From Endomychus coccineus (taxonomy: Eukaryota > Arthropoda > Insecta > Coleoptera > Endomychidae), in the NCBI GenBank assembly GCA_958510875.1, contig OY294068.1:34948297-35012296 (forward strand): a stretch of 64,000 nt of DNA. The letters run 5' to 3'. Positions 1 to 10,160 of the stretch are shown in pieces (within the stretch, counting starts at the first letter, position 1; each line of letters begins with the position of its first letter). Under the pieces are notes generated by a model. The model saw only the letters and a list, made by a program, of their open reading frames with translations. It did not search any database and had not been told where the DNA came from. The position numbers and the translations under genes were made by a program.

Positions 1-196
1 AAATTTTTTTGGTAGTTAGACTATTTGAGTACAGTACTTTTGAATTATGAAATTAAAAAAAAATTTTGAATGAGCCTATTACCACTTTTTCTGGAGTTTC
101 ATCCCTCACTCCCAATGGCATACCAATGTCATGGTAATTAAAGTTGTTATTCTGAAGATGCCACTGTGTTGGGAAACAATTGTTCATATTGTTATA
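1..196. other. AT-rich flank with a degraded Penelope-type motif
   Basis: No gene is visible. At about 152-178 the sequence CTGAAGATGCC followed by GGGAAAC resembles the hammerhead-like motif seen intact at 17196-17227. A similar stretch recurs near 13550. This suggests an old PLE fragment into which the DNA transposon starting at 197 inserted. The assignment is an inference from motif similarity only. Confidence 0.3.
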
Positions 197-2132
197 CAGA
201 GTGTCCTCGAACTGCGTGGCTAAAATAAAACCAAAGATTCTCTGATTCGAAAAAAATTTGATGAGCCTTTTTACTTTTGCCTCAAGTGTCTTGTTTAGCC
301 GGTAGAGGGCTTCAAATTTGCAAAAATAATTTTGTTTTTTCGGTATAACTTGAGAACGTGATGAAGGACTTTTACAATATTTGGCAGGTGAGTTACTGTC
401 GGTAATAGCCGTTTTTGAGAGTGGAACATAGAGCCTTAGAGACCATAGAAATGGCTCAAACTTGAGGATGTAACGGGAAAAGTGTCCAGAACTTTTTTGT
501 TGTAGATGTAATTCACTCTATATTTTTTTATGTAGATAGCTTATCTATTTTGAAAACTTTTCTTACTCTTAGAAAATTTTGATAAAATCAACGGATTAGC
601 TTGAAAAAAATAATTATCGAGTCTCTGCAATTTTGGCTTACTAATTTTACTTGATTAAAATACCTTAGTTGCCTTTGCTTTTCTAATGTCATTTTGGCAT
701 TTGGAGAATTTATTCTCAAAACTGTCAGTTTTTACTTTGCTTTCCGTAAAAATTTTATAAAATTATGGCTCAAAATTTCACTAACACTGAAATGGTTAAT
801 ATCTCGGTAAAACACGAATAATAAAAACAATAGAAATGGGGAAACGATGTGATTATTTAGGAAAAACAAATGCTAAATTAAAAGAAACAACAAAACTTTT
901 TGGGAAATCGTTAAGGCATCAATTGTTCGAAATGTTGCCCATTTTCCTGAATACACAAATTAATTCGTTTCAAGAAATTGGATTGAACTCTGGCTAGTAC
1001 TTCAGGATCATTCTTCAATAAATCCGCTTCATGATTAATTTGTTGCAACAATTCCTCTCGTGTGTTTACTGGAGCTGCATAAACTTTCGACTTCAAAGCG
1101 CCCCATAGAAAGAAGTCGCAGGGCGTGTCCTCTACCTATCCAGCGATCTGGATATTCCGCATTCGAATGTCGCCTCACAGCTAATGTGAAATGAGGAGGT
1201 GCACCATCATGGATAAACCAGGCCGACGAATGTGTAAGGGCAAGTCTTCCAACAGTTCAAGTAGCCTTTGTTCCAAAAAGTTCAAGTAGTTCTCCCCGTT
1301 CAATCGATCGGGTATAAGGTAGGGCCAATAATAAAGTTATCCACAATTCCAACCCAAACATTGATTTTAGTTTGATTCTGAAAATATGTAACTTCCGGTT
1401 CATGAGGATTTTCATCAGCATAGAAATGTTCATTATGGAGGTAAAAAAGACCACATCTCGTGAAAGTATCTTCGTCCGATGACCTGGATCCATGGGCAAT
1501 AAGTCTTGAACTGTTTTAATATGATAGGGATACAACAGTTCTTTTTTCAGTACATTATGAACTAATGATTTTGAGGCTCCAATACGAAGTCCCAAACGTA
1601 GTGTGCTTATCCCAGGTTCAGTTTCAACCGCTTCCAGTATCGCTTCTACGAGCTCTAACGTCCTTCTTGTCCGTCTGCGTCCAGTTTCTCTGCGATTTGC
1701 TTCAAATTTGCCAGTTTCGCGAAGGTTTGCCGATTTGGAATTCTGCGATGCGGATATCTTTCCCTTCTCCGGCCATTGCAACGACAAAGTCCATAAATCA
1801 ATAACATGCAAAGTAAAAACTGACAGTTTTGAGAATAAATTCTTCAAATGCCAAAATGACATTAGAAAAGCAAAGGCAACTAAGGTATTTTAATCAAGTA
1901 AAATTAGTAAGCCAAAATTGCAGAGACTCGAAAATTAATTTTTTCAAGCTAATCCGTTGATTTTATCAAAATTTTCTAAGAGTAAAAAAGTTTTCAAATT
2001 AGATAAGCTAATTTTGAAGCCCTCTACCGGGTAAACAAGACACTTGAGGCAAAAGTAAAAAGGCTCATCAACTTTTTTTCGAATCAAAGAATCTTCGGCT
2101 TTATTTTGGCCACGCAGTTCGAGGACACCCTG
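197..2132 (-). mobile_element. Long-TIR mariner-like DNA transposon, damaged copy 1
   Basis: The element starts CAGAGTGTCCTCGAACTGCG and ends with the inverted counterpart, flanked by TA at 195-196 and 2133-2134, as expected for Tc1/mariner-type insertion. It is a close relative of the copy at 17872-20235 but shorter (1936 versus 2364 bp). Both TIRs are long. The right one has lost the stretch holding the transposase start and another internal part near 2015. Deletions and frameshifts make it non-autonomous. The termini match copy 2 over long stretches, so both belong to one family. Confidence 0.85.
911..1862 (-). pseudogene. Mariner-like transposase with DUF4817-type N-terminus, broken copy
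   Basis: Minus-strand fragments (1862-1257 and 1096-911) match the transposase of the copy at 18584-19670. Recognisable parts are the helix-turn-helix region (RRETGRRRTRRTLELVEAI, then LGLRIGASKSLVHNVLK) and the C-terminal tail from ALKSKVYAAPVN to EHFEQL-like residues. The first 50 or so residues are missing. The DDE region is shifted out of frame: the segment before the second catalytic aspartate is garbled, and the stretch holding the third aspartate is deleted near 1120. The known role of the family is cut-and-paste transposition. This copy cannot encode active enzyme. Confidence 0.8.
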
Positions 2133-2467
2133 TATAACTGTAATGGTTGGTTTATTCAGATTTTACTATTCTGTCAGTTTCAGTTTTTCTATCAGGTGCC
2201 TACTTACGAACATATTACTGATGTCCAGCCTGTATAACAGATTGGAATTCAAGGAAAACTAAGTATTGTTATTAGATGAATACGGTTTTCAACTCAAGGA
2301 TGTCTCGTACTCATACATATGCTACAGCAATATGGCATTATAAAAGACATTAATTCTGAAGACAAGGAGTTGTTGGATGGTGTATTCATGGATAGGTTTG
2401 AGTGACAGCTATACGCAAGAGAGCTTACGCGATAGAAACTGGATCTAGCGACTCTTTTGTTAGCCGA

Positions 2468-2775
2468 ACATGGCTCATGGCATTCTGCTCCTTATATTTT
2501 ATCTGAGAAGTGTACAAAATCCTATAACCGGCCTCGGGCACAATAGAAGATACATTTTAGAAATAATTTTTTCAAGTCATAAAGATTCAGGTATAAAAAT
2601 GTGGGACTTATTCTTATTATTCTCCGCACCGACATCAAATGAATTTCTAGGAACACTGACCAAGCTGAGGCCCCAGCCACCCTAACCTTACGGATGTACC
2701 GGTGGCTACGCTTACGTATACTCCCACCCTAGCTAATGGAAATGCACGTCATTGGCACCATAAATCGTTTATTTG
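2468..2775. repeat. Head segment of the satellite-bearing repeat (solo copy)
   Basis: About 250 bp here match 30917-31157, the segment directly in front of the 370-bp satellite array. The match continues about 40 bp into the first array unit (CTAATGGAAATGCAC to CCATAAATCGTTTAT) and then stops. A hairpin that is perfect at 31143-31166 is only half preserved here (2701-2718). Head and array start therefore belong to one dispersed repeat. The 71-residue plus-strand ORF inside is not conserved as a protein, so I do not call a gene. Confidence 0.75.
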
Positions 2776-3353
2776 AGCTGAATTTCTGGTATTTATAATG
2801 ATTTCAATTCACTGTAATGCGTAACCATGCTATGCTCAAATTATCCTGATACACAACTACGCATAATAAAGTAATTAATTTATTACACCTTCAATGAAAG
2901 AACATCATAAAATAGAGTATTATGATAAATTCTCTATAAATAATGCAAAAAAGTAGGTGTGAAACTGATAGATGTGACTAACACACAACTAACTCCTACA
3001 GGTATTGCAACGTGAATTCCCTTCACAATGTTGGTTGCGTGGTTTTATTTTCAATAAGGAAGATATTCCAAATATTGTGAATTGAAGACTCATGGCGTTG
3101 CTTAACATTGTCTCAAAAACATTTGAACATGCAAAATACAACAGGATGACTATCTTCTTAGGACCCTATTCACCAACCACTAATAACTTTTTAGCAGTCT
3201 ATCAAACTGCTTATCAGATTGTTAAACCTCATTTCTGTATTCGTCATGCATTGTTACCACTCATCAGTTGGTTAAATCGTCTGACAATTTGTCAGGCTGA
3301 TTTCGAGCTGTTTGGAATGTATCAATCTGATAAAGTTATGAAATGTGAGGTTA
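2776..3353. other. Unassigned AT-rich sequence
   Basis: No recognisable gene or repeat. A 102-residue plus-strand frame (3092-3400) runs into the (ATT)n tail of the neighbouring LINE and resembles no family I know. Confidence 0.4.
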
Positions 3354-3524
3354 TTTTAATAATAATAATAATAATAATAATATTTATTGATGCCAAATAA
3401 GATAGTTTTTGCACAGGTCAGAGTATTTAAGAAATATAGATAGCACTAAAATTAACTTCAATTAACAAATACCTACATATTCAAAATTTAACAGTAGGTA
3501 TATAAAAAGTCAAATTTTAAAAAG

Positions 3525-3755
3525 TTACATTGAGATAATTTTGAGATCTAGAAATTCTTGAATTGAACAGAAGGCGTTAATCATTAGAAAATTTTTGATG
3601 GTGATTTTAAATCTTTTCTGATTCATATTTCTGACATAAAAAGAACATTTATTAAAAATTTTGAAACATAGTACATTATGACCAGTTTTTGACTTGCTCA
3701 GCCGATGAAATTGGGTATGAACATCCATTTTACCACGAGTATCGTGGTCGTGGAC
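3525..3755 (-). pseudogene. C-terminal tail of the split LINE ORF2
   Basis: This minus-strand frame reads DVHDHDTRGK, then QFHRLSKSKTGHN, FKIFNKC and SIQEFL before its stop. That is the standard end of Jockey/CR1-type ORF2 proteins (H..NTR, hydrophobic block, FNKLP-like block, FY...EFL-like end). It begins directly beside the tail repeat of the nested LINE, so it is the displaced 3' part of the ORF2 at 5190-7165. A short 3' UTR and (ATT)n repeats follow. Confidence 0.65.
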
Positions 3756-3760
3756 GTCAG

Positions 3761-5180
3761 AATTTAATTTCAATTTCAATTTCAATTTTATTCCAAAATA
3801 AAAAACATTACAATAATGTATGTGGAATACACCATGAATATTGCATCTATGAATACATACAACATAACATATATATAGTATTAGAAGAGATACCCAAGTA
3901 TATAAAACAAGAACTTAAGCTATTAGACTAGGCTAGTTTCCGATAAGTAATCGTTTACAGAGTAGTAAGCTTTTTCTAACAAGAGCTTTTTTATACATGA
4001 TTTAAATTTAGGTAGTATAAATGATTTATACTTATTAGGAAGTCTATTGTATAAAGATGAACTCGTGTAATAGAAACTTTTTTGAAAGGTAGTTGTATTA
4101 TGCTTTGGAAAAATGATAAGATTGTTTAGTTGACGAGTATTTGAAGTGGAAAAATTATATAACTGTCTGTTTCTGTGAACAAATTTCAATGATTCTTGGA
4201 TAAATAGAGAGGGAAATGTCAAAATTTTCTTTTCCTTAAAAAATGGTTTGCAGGAATTACCAAACTTAAGATTGTTTAATATTCGCATTGCATATTTTTG
4301 CAAAATAAAAGTAGATTTCCACTCTGTCGAATAACCCCAAAACAGAATGCCATATGACATCACTGAAACAAAGTTGGAATAATATAAAAGTTTGCAAGTT
4401 TCATAATCAAGACCCTTGGCTTTCATTACTCGTAGACAGTAACATGCCTTAGTTAATTTTTTGTTTACTTCCCTAACATGCAATTTCCAATTTATATTAG
4501 AATCTAATATAAATCCCAGACATTTAATATAATCAACATATTGAATGTCGAAGACAGCTGGCTCATTCAGATTTTGGTTGTAAAAAAATAAATTAAATTT
4601 TATGCATTGAGTTTTGCCCATGTTTAGGTTGATGTGATTGACTTTACACCAAGTATCTATTTCACATATTGTATTATTTATATTATGAGTGAGTTCTTCT
4701 TTTGAATTACTATTATTTAAAAAGAAAGCATCATCAGCAAAAAGTGTTAAAACTGCAGACGACACAGCTGATGGTAAGTCATTTATAAAGATTGTAAACA
4801 ATATGGGTCCTAATATAGAGCCTTGGGGTACACCACTTACTATGTTTCCACAATTTGAAAAAATTTGTTTATTTTCGTGTCTATTATTTATTAACGTATA
4901 TCGTTTGTGAACCATTCCAGGCTCAGTCCGCGTATTCCTATATACTCCAATTTATGTAAAATAATCTCATGACAAATGCTATCAAAAGCTTTGGAGAAAT
5001 CACACGAAACTGCCCCCACAAGTTTTTTTTGATCAAGATGTTTATTTATGAAGGTAGTTATGTCAAACATGGCCGAGGAAGTGGATTTGTTGGTTTGAAA
5101 GCCATGTTGATTTTCTGAAATAATGTTGAACTTTTTTAAGAAGTTTGATAATCTACTGTACATTAATTTTTCAATAATAA
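3761..5180 (-). mobile_element. Nested Jockey-like LINE, 5'-truncated
   Basis: A second minus-strand LINE lies wholly inside the first. Its 5' end is truncated within reverse transcriptase (first residues IEKLMYSRLSNFL). Its 3' end carries a short tandem repeat (GAAATT-type units, 3761-3790), typical of LINE tails. The 5' junction lies in an ATT run, so it is uncertain by a few bases. No clean target duplication is visible. Confidence 0.7.
3923..5177 (-). pseudogene. Reverse transcriptase of the nested LINE (two frames)
   Basis: Frames 5163-4891 and 4915-3923 together give most of a LINE reverse transcriptase and the full C-terminus. Visible motifs are SENQHGFQTNKST, VSCDFSKAFDSICHEI (first catalytic Asp), SGVPQGSILGPILFTIFIND, the FADD box, LGFILDSNINWKLH and the final block QKSFYYTSSSLYNRLPNK. 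One frameshift lies near 4900. Fingers and endonuclease are absent through 5' truncation. The long second frame (330 codons, intact) suggests a younger insertion than the host LINE. Confidence 0.8.
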
Positions 5181-5189
5181 TAATACAAC

Positions 5190-7165
5190 ATCACCAGCAA
5201 GAAAAGCATGGTGCGCATATAAGAGACATTCTAGAATGAACAGACTTGGAAAGGTTAAAATTTTTAAATCTTTGTATGTACTTTTGACACATTCACGATA
5301 GCGTTTACCTCCTAGGATTCTGATACCTTGTCTTTGAAGACTGAAAATTCTATCAGCTTCGGAGCAGTTACCCCATAAGATTAGACCATATCTAACATGC
5401 GATTCCAAACTTGCGAAGTAGGTAGAACGTAATACGTGAGTGGATAGTGAATTTGACAGGTTTCTTAAGACAAAAAGGTTTCTTTTAAGTTTCCTAGCTA
5501 GCTGATCGACATGCATCTTCCAGGACAGAGAAACATCCACAAAAAGACCCAGAAACTTGGTGTGAGCATTTTTATCTTGATTAAAAGTATGGTTTTTTGA
5601 GGTAAATAAAAGTTTTACAGTTTTACCTTGATTAATGGCCAGTTTATTAGCAGAAAACCACTCGAGGGCTCTCGACTCTACCTCCTCACCCAAAGCCACT
5701 ACGCAATCAGAATCAGCATGGGAAACAGAGATGGTATTGTCATCTGCGAAGAGTTCAATAATCGCACCCGGTAGGTAATCGGGGAGATCATTAATAAACA
5801 CGAGAAACAATAAGGGTCCCAAAATTTAACCCTGGGGAACCCCTACATCAATCAATGACCTCTCCGAACACCCACCGCCCGCAAAAACAGTCATAAAACG
5901 GTTTGACAAATACGATGTAATAAGCAGAAGACTGTTTTCACTGAAACCATACACCCTCAGCTTGCCCAGCAGAATCGGGCGGGAGACACAGTCGAAAGCT
6001 TTCGTCAGATCTAGAAAAAGTGACAATGGATGAAGTCCTTTCTCGAAGCAATGTAAAGTCGATTGAATGAAATGCAGAATGGCGTCGATTGTGCTTTTGT
6101 TTTTTCTGAACCCAAATTGGAAACTCGAAAGAAGTAGTTTGGAATCAAAAAATTCTAGCATTTGAGAGCACATAACCTTTTCAAGAACTTTCGAAAAAAC
6201 GGGAAGAAGTGAGATGGGTCGATAATTTTCGGCTTGGTTAACATCTCCCTTTTTGTATAATGGAATGACTTTGGAAATTTTAAGACATTCAGGAAAAATA
6301 CCGCGCGCTTCAGGCATATATTCACCAATTTGGTCAATGGACTAATAAAATTATTCATATTTCTTTTCAAAAGATAAGGCGAAAGACCGTAAATATCAGT
6401 TGCCCTACTATTTTTTAAGGATACAATTGGTTCTCTCACCGTAAATTGGGAAAATTCTGAAAAAGAAAATGATAGATATTTTGATACTAACTTGCAGAAG
6501 ACATCCTTGAAATCTTTATTCGAAGGGGGGCCTGCCGGCAATTATTTTTTGTGGAATGGAACTAAAATATTGTCTAAAAGTATTTGCAGAAATGCTATGT
6601 TTAGGCTTATCCTTATTTTGAGATTTCTTTTTAATTAAAGACCACATAGTCTTTTGTTTATTTTTTGAATTTAAAATTACCCTGTCATTTGCTTGAATTT
6701 TCGCTGATTTAAGAGCTAAATTGTATTCTAGCCGAAGTTTATTACTGGTGTTTTTTAAGGCGTCTGTTTTGTAGAAATTAAACATAGAATGTACAGGTTC
6801 TAGATGATTACGCATGTTTTTTAGATCATCATTTATGATCTTTTCAGGGAATGATATAAGGTAAGTATCTACAACGTTCTGCTGAAATACTTCAAAAGAA
6901 TGCTCAATATCATTAACATTGTTCAGAAAGTTCCACGAAAGTTTTCCTAAAATATCATGCATCACATCAAATCCATGAGCAGTCAATGGCCTACATTTAA
7001 AACTGGAGGTGGATGTGTTCTTGCCCGGAAGATGTGTACAAACCTCTTGGGCGTCATGGTCAGAAAAGATGGTACTTGCCACTCTTGCACTGCCGATGAG
7101 CTCAAAATTAATAAAAATGTTATCGAGGCAGTTGGAGCCTCTGGTGGACTCAAAGATTAACTGCT
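5190..7165 (-). pseudogene. LINE ORF2: end of endonuclease plus reverse transcriptase, frameshifted
   Basis: Minus-strand frames 7082-6516, 6541-6155, 6317-5826 and 5822-5163 join into one broken ORF2. The 5' end shows the closing block of an APE-type endonuclease (CLDNIFINFE, then STIFSDHDAQ). The linker carries the usual KKKTMWSLIKK-like block. Reverse transcriptase shows KVIPLYKKGD, NYRPISLLPVFSKVLEK, QFGFRKNKST, a LDLTKAFDCV box holding the first catalytic Asp, GVPQG joined to LLFLVFINDLP, and the FADD catalytic box. At least three frame changes are present, so it is dead. The RT boxes put it in the broad Jockey/CR1 group; the clade is not resolved. Confidence 0.8.
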
Positions 7166-7554
7166 TAAGGCCAAATGTGTTGATTGGATATCTTACATTG
7201 GATTGGATATTTTACATTGTGAAAAATTGATTATCTACTTGTAAATTTCATATTTTATTTACCTCGGTCTTTTGAAATGAATAGAATAGATTTCCTTCAT
7301 GATTTATTGGATCATACAAACAGTACACACATTTTTTAACATCGCCGGATTTCCAGGAATAATAGGTAAATATTGAAATGTCTTTCAATTTAAAATTGAT
7401 TTGTATATTTGAAATTATGAGTATATAATTAGAAGTAACTTTTATTATGTTATGTTTTTTTCAGGAGCTTTGGACTCATCTCAAATTTCCTAAAACTTGA
7501 CTTAGCATCAATACTTAAGTTATTGGAGATGCTGATTTAAAAATATATTACATT

Positions 7555-8007
7555 GTTGCTAGGTGGCGTGGTTCTGTCCATGACACAACAATATTCAATG
7601 ATTCAAATATTGGGGCAGATTTGAAATATTATTGATTGGTTGGTGATGGTGGATATTCCTGTCTCCCATATCTTTTAACTCCAATGAATACACAAACACC
7701 ACGACAACAGAGATATAACACGCCACAAATAGCTACTAGAAACTCAGTAGAATGATTGTTTGGAGTTCGGAAACGGCGATTTCCTTGTTTATCTCTGGGA
7801 ATGAATCTGAAGCCTGAGAAAGTTTGTGAGATGATAGTAGCCAGGGCAGTTCTTCATGATGTGTGCATTGAAGCTAAAGACAATGTCGATTATTTTGAAG
7901 ATATTCCAGAATTTAACGAAGCCATGGAAGTTGTGGAGTACAATAATATAGTGCAACATCAAAAATCAGCTACAAGAGATGCTCTAGTTGCGACAGTTTT
8001 TGCCTAA
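7555..8007 (+). pseudogene. PIF/Harbinger (HARBI1-like) transposase fragment
   Basis: The plus strand reads ARWRGSVHDTTIFNDSNIG, a stop, LVGDGGYSCLPYLLTPM, RNSVE, a stop, then LFGVRKRRFPCLSLGM and CEMIVARAVLHDVCI. These are the conserved blocks of the DDE_Tnp_4 nuclease domain: R-x-G-S-x-H-D with the second catalytic Asp, GDxGYP-like block, then N-x-x-E-R-x-FG. Two in-frame stops and the missing N-terminal half make it a relic. Harbinger also needs a MADF/Myb-like partner protein; none is linked here. The MADF gene at 20-27 kb looks like an ordinary host gene. Confidence 0.8.
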
Positions 8008-8489
8008 CTGTCTTTCTTTTGGAATTTTTATTTATTCTTTGAATATATATATATTTTTGTTTCACTGCTAATATCTGGATTTCGACCAACCCTTTAGTTC
8101 TTAAAAAATAGAAGTATAGCTATGTTGTTTCTGTAAAAAAATAAAAAGTAATGCTGGTATGCTGTACAATCATGATCACTGATAACTTATGAAATTGTTT
8201 GATATAAAATGGTCATGAGTCTATTTATTTTAGCAATGCAAAATGTAATCCAAAAACTATGCTAGTAACTTTGGTATGATACTCCTTGAGAAAAAACTGC
8301 GTCAAGTACAAAAAACTTCAAAACCACTCTACAATGGTGCTTTTCTTTCTGTTTTGCAATCTCTTTAATTTCATTCTCCAATTGTTTTGATTTCAAGTTT
8401 CTTGTTTCCACCTCTTTGATTATATCTAGTTGGAACTTTTTTTTTTCTAATGTCTCTATTTTTTAATAAATAATTAAACAATATTTTTT

Positions 8490-9525
8490 GCGTGGAAAAA
8501 CATTACGCAAACCAAAGTATCGCATGTTAAACAATAAGGGAACACTTCACCATCGATTGGAACGATTCACAAGTGGTTTACTGATTTTTGTTGTGGTAGT
8601 ATTACCACAAAGGACGCCGAACGTTCCGGTCATCCAATTGACGTTACGACGCCAGAAATCGTCGATAAAACCCATGGTATGATATAGGACAATCGGTGAG
8701 TCAAAGTGCATGAGATTGCTGAAGCTATGGGCATCTCAACCAAACGGGTACGGAACATTTTGCATAAATTTTTGAATATGAGGAAACTATCTGCCAGATG
8801 AATGTCGCATTTGCTCTCTATTGACAATAAGCGCGACCGTGTGACAACTTCAAAGGAGTGCTTGGCGATGTTCAAGCGCGATAAGGAGAACTTTTTGCGC
8901 CGATTCTAAGTCGTGGAAGAAACATGGATCCATCACTACACGCCAGAGACCGAAGAACGGTCGAAACAGTGGACTTATCCTGGCGAATCGAACCCGAAAT
9001 AGGCCAAAGTGAGTTTATCCAACAAAGTCATGGCGACAGTTTTTTTGGAATGCACATGATATCGTCCATATCGATAACCTTGGAAAGGGCAAACCGATCA
9101 CCGGCTTATATTATGCAGAGTTGTGGCATCGATTCGACGCCGATTTGATGCGAAAGCGGCCGCATCTGGCTAATAAAAAAGTGCTCTTCCACCAGGACAA
9201 CCCACCGGCAAACAGGTCTGCAGTCGCAATGGCAAAATTGGTTCATCATCCACCGTATTCTCCAGATTTGCCCCCCTGCGATTTTATCTATTTCCAAACT
9301 TGAAGAAGTGTCTCGGCGTAAAGAGATTTGTCTCCAACGGTGAGATCATCGCTGAAACAAACGCCTATTTTGAAGGATTCTTGAAATCGTATAAATTAGG
9401 AGGGGATCGAAAAATTAGAAAAACGTTGAACGAAGTATATCAGTCTATAAGGAGATGATGGTAAATCATAAAATAAGATTCGACCAAATAAATCATTTCT
9501 TGTTTAGTTTTTCACCTTGTCCACG
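8490..9525 (+). pseudogene. Mariner transposase (DD34D type) relic 1
   Basis: Across all three plus frames the classic mariner order is readable: TTKDAERSGHPIDVTTPEIV (helix-turn-helix linker), HEIAEAMGISTKRVRNILHK, RDRVTTSKECLAMFKRDK, ETWIHHYTPETEEQSKQW with the first catalytic Asp position replaced by Glu, VMATVFWNAHDIVHID, KKVLFHQDNPPANRS with the second Asp, and HHPPYSPDLPPCDF with the third. Many frameshifts and stops make it inactive. It belongs to the same family as the copy at 16475-17315. The end GACCAAATAAAT...TTTTTC near 9490-9525 is common to both. Confidence 0.85.
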
Positions 9526-10019
9526 GAACATAAATAAAACCATCCGTTTACATTTTCTTAGTTTGAGTACTTACATTATGAAAATAGTAGTTTTGAATTC
9601 ATTGAAGTGGAAAAAGAAAGTATCTCAATAGGGTAAATTATATCATGTGAGTAAATTTAGTTAACACTTCTCGTGATGTACCATTACCAAAAAAACTTCA
9701 GGTCAGCCACCTCAAATATTACTCATTAACATTGTGAAGGAACTAAATTCACATGAAAATTCTGAAAAATATTAACAACAAACAGATCCACATTCAAAAT
9801 GTGTTGGGATTGAACCACCAAACTGAATCTCAACAAAGACAGGGAAAATCAACTCATAAAGAGGTTTATAGCTATTTTGGTTCATTAAATAGCGAAAATA
9901 TTTTTTTATTATATATTAATTTAGTTAAAATTGTTTTGGTGTCATTGTTTAGATTATTGAACTTGAGCAAGTGTGTTTTTGATTTATTTAATTTCAAATT
10001 CTCCAAGTTGTTAACTGTG
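9526..10019. other. Unassigned AT-rich sequence
   Basis: A 90-residue plus-strand frame (9753-10025) resembles nothing I recognise. No transposon ends are seen. Confidence 0.35.
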
Positions 10020-10160
10020 ATTTAGATTCAGGATCTTCCGATAATACTGATGATGTATCTTCTGCAGACATTATAATGGGATTATCTATACTTTAAGGCT
10101 ACGTAAAGACGAAAAATATAGTAAACATATAGTTACCTTGTTCCCGAAAATTTACATATA
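10020..10160 (+). repeat. Degraded Penelope-type pseudo-LTR fragment
   Basis: CTGATGATG, then GGCTACGTAAAGACG, then ATAGTTACC and TTCCCGAAAATTTACATATA are in the same order as in the pseudo-LTRs at 22585-22840 and 46020-46160. An extra stretch lies where the ribozyme stem II should be, so this copy is dead. Confidence 0.45.

Larger units (their letters stand above)
3354..7165 (-). mobile_element. Jockey/CR1-like LINE, 5'-truncated and split by a nested LINE
   Basis: Read on the minus strand, this element starts inside the endonuclease domain at about 7165 and runs through reverse transcriptase to about 5190. It resumes at 3755 with the C-terminal tail and ends in an (ATT)n tail at 3354-3383. 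The interruption is exactly filled by a second LINE (3761-5180). The C-terminal piece (DVHDHDTRGK, HRLSKSK, FNKC, ending at a stop near 3525) is the part expected after LECLLYAHHAFL, where the 5' piece stops. Several frameshifts are present. Confidence 0.7.

Noticed and set aside
7555..8007. Harbinger relic and the MADF gene as one functional Harbinger pair
   Set aside because: They are 12 kb or more apart, on different strands, the transposase is dead, and the MADF-BESS gene has host-like introns.
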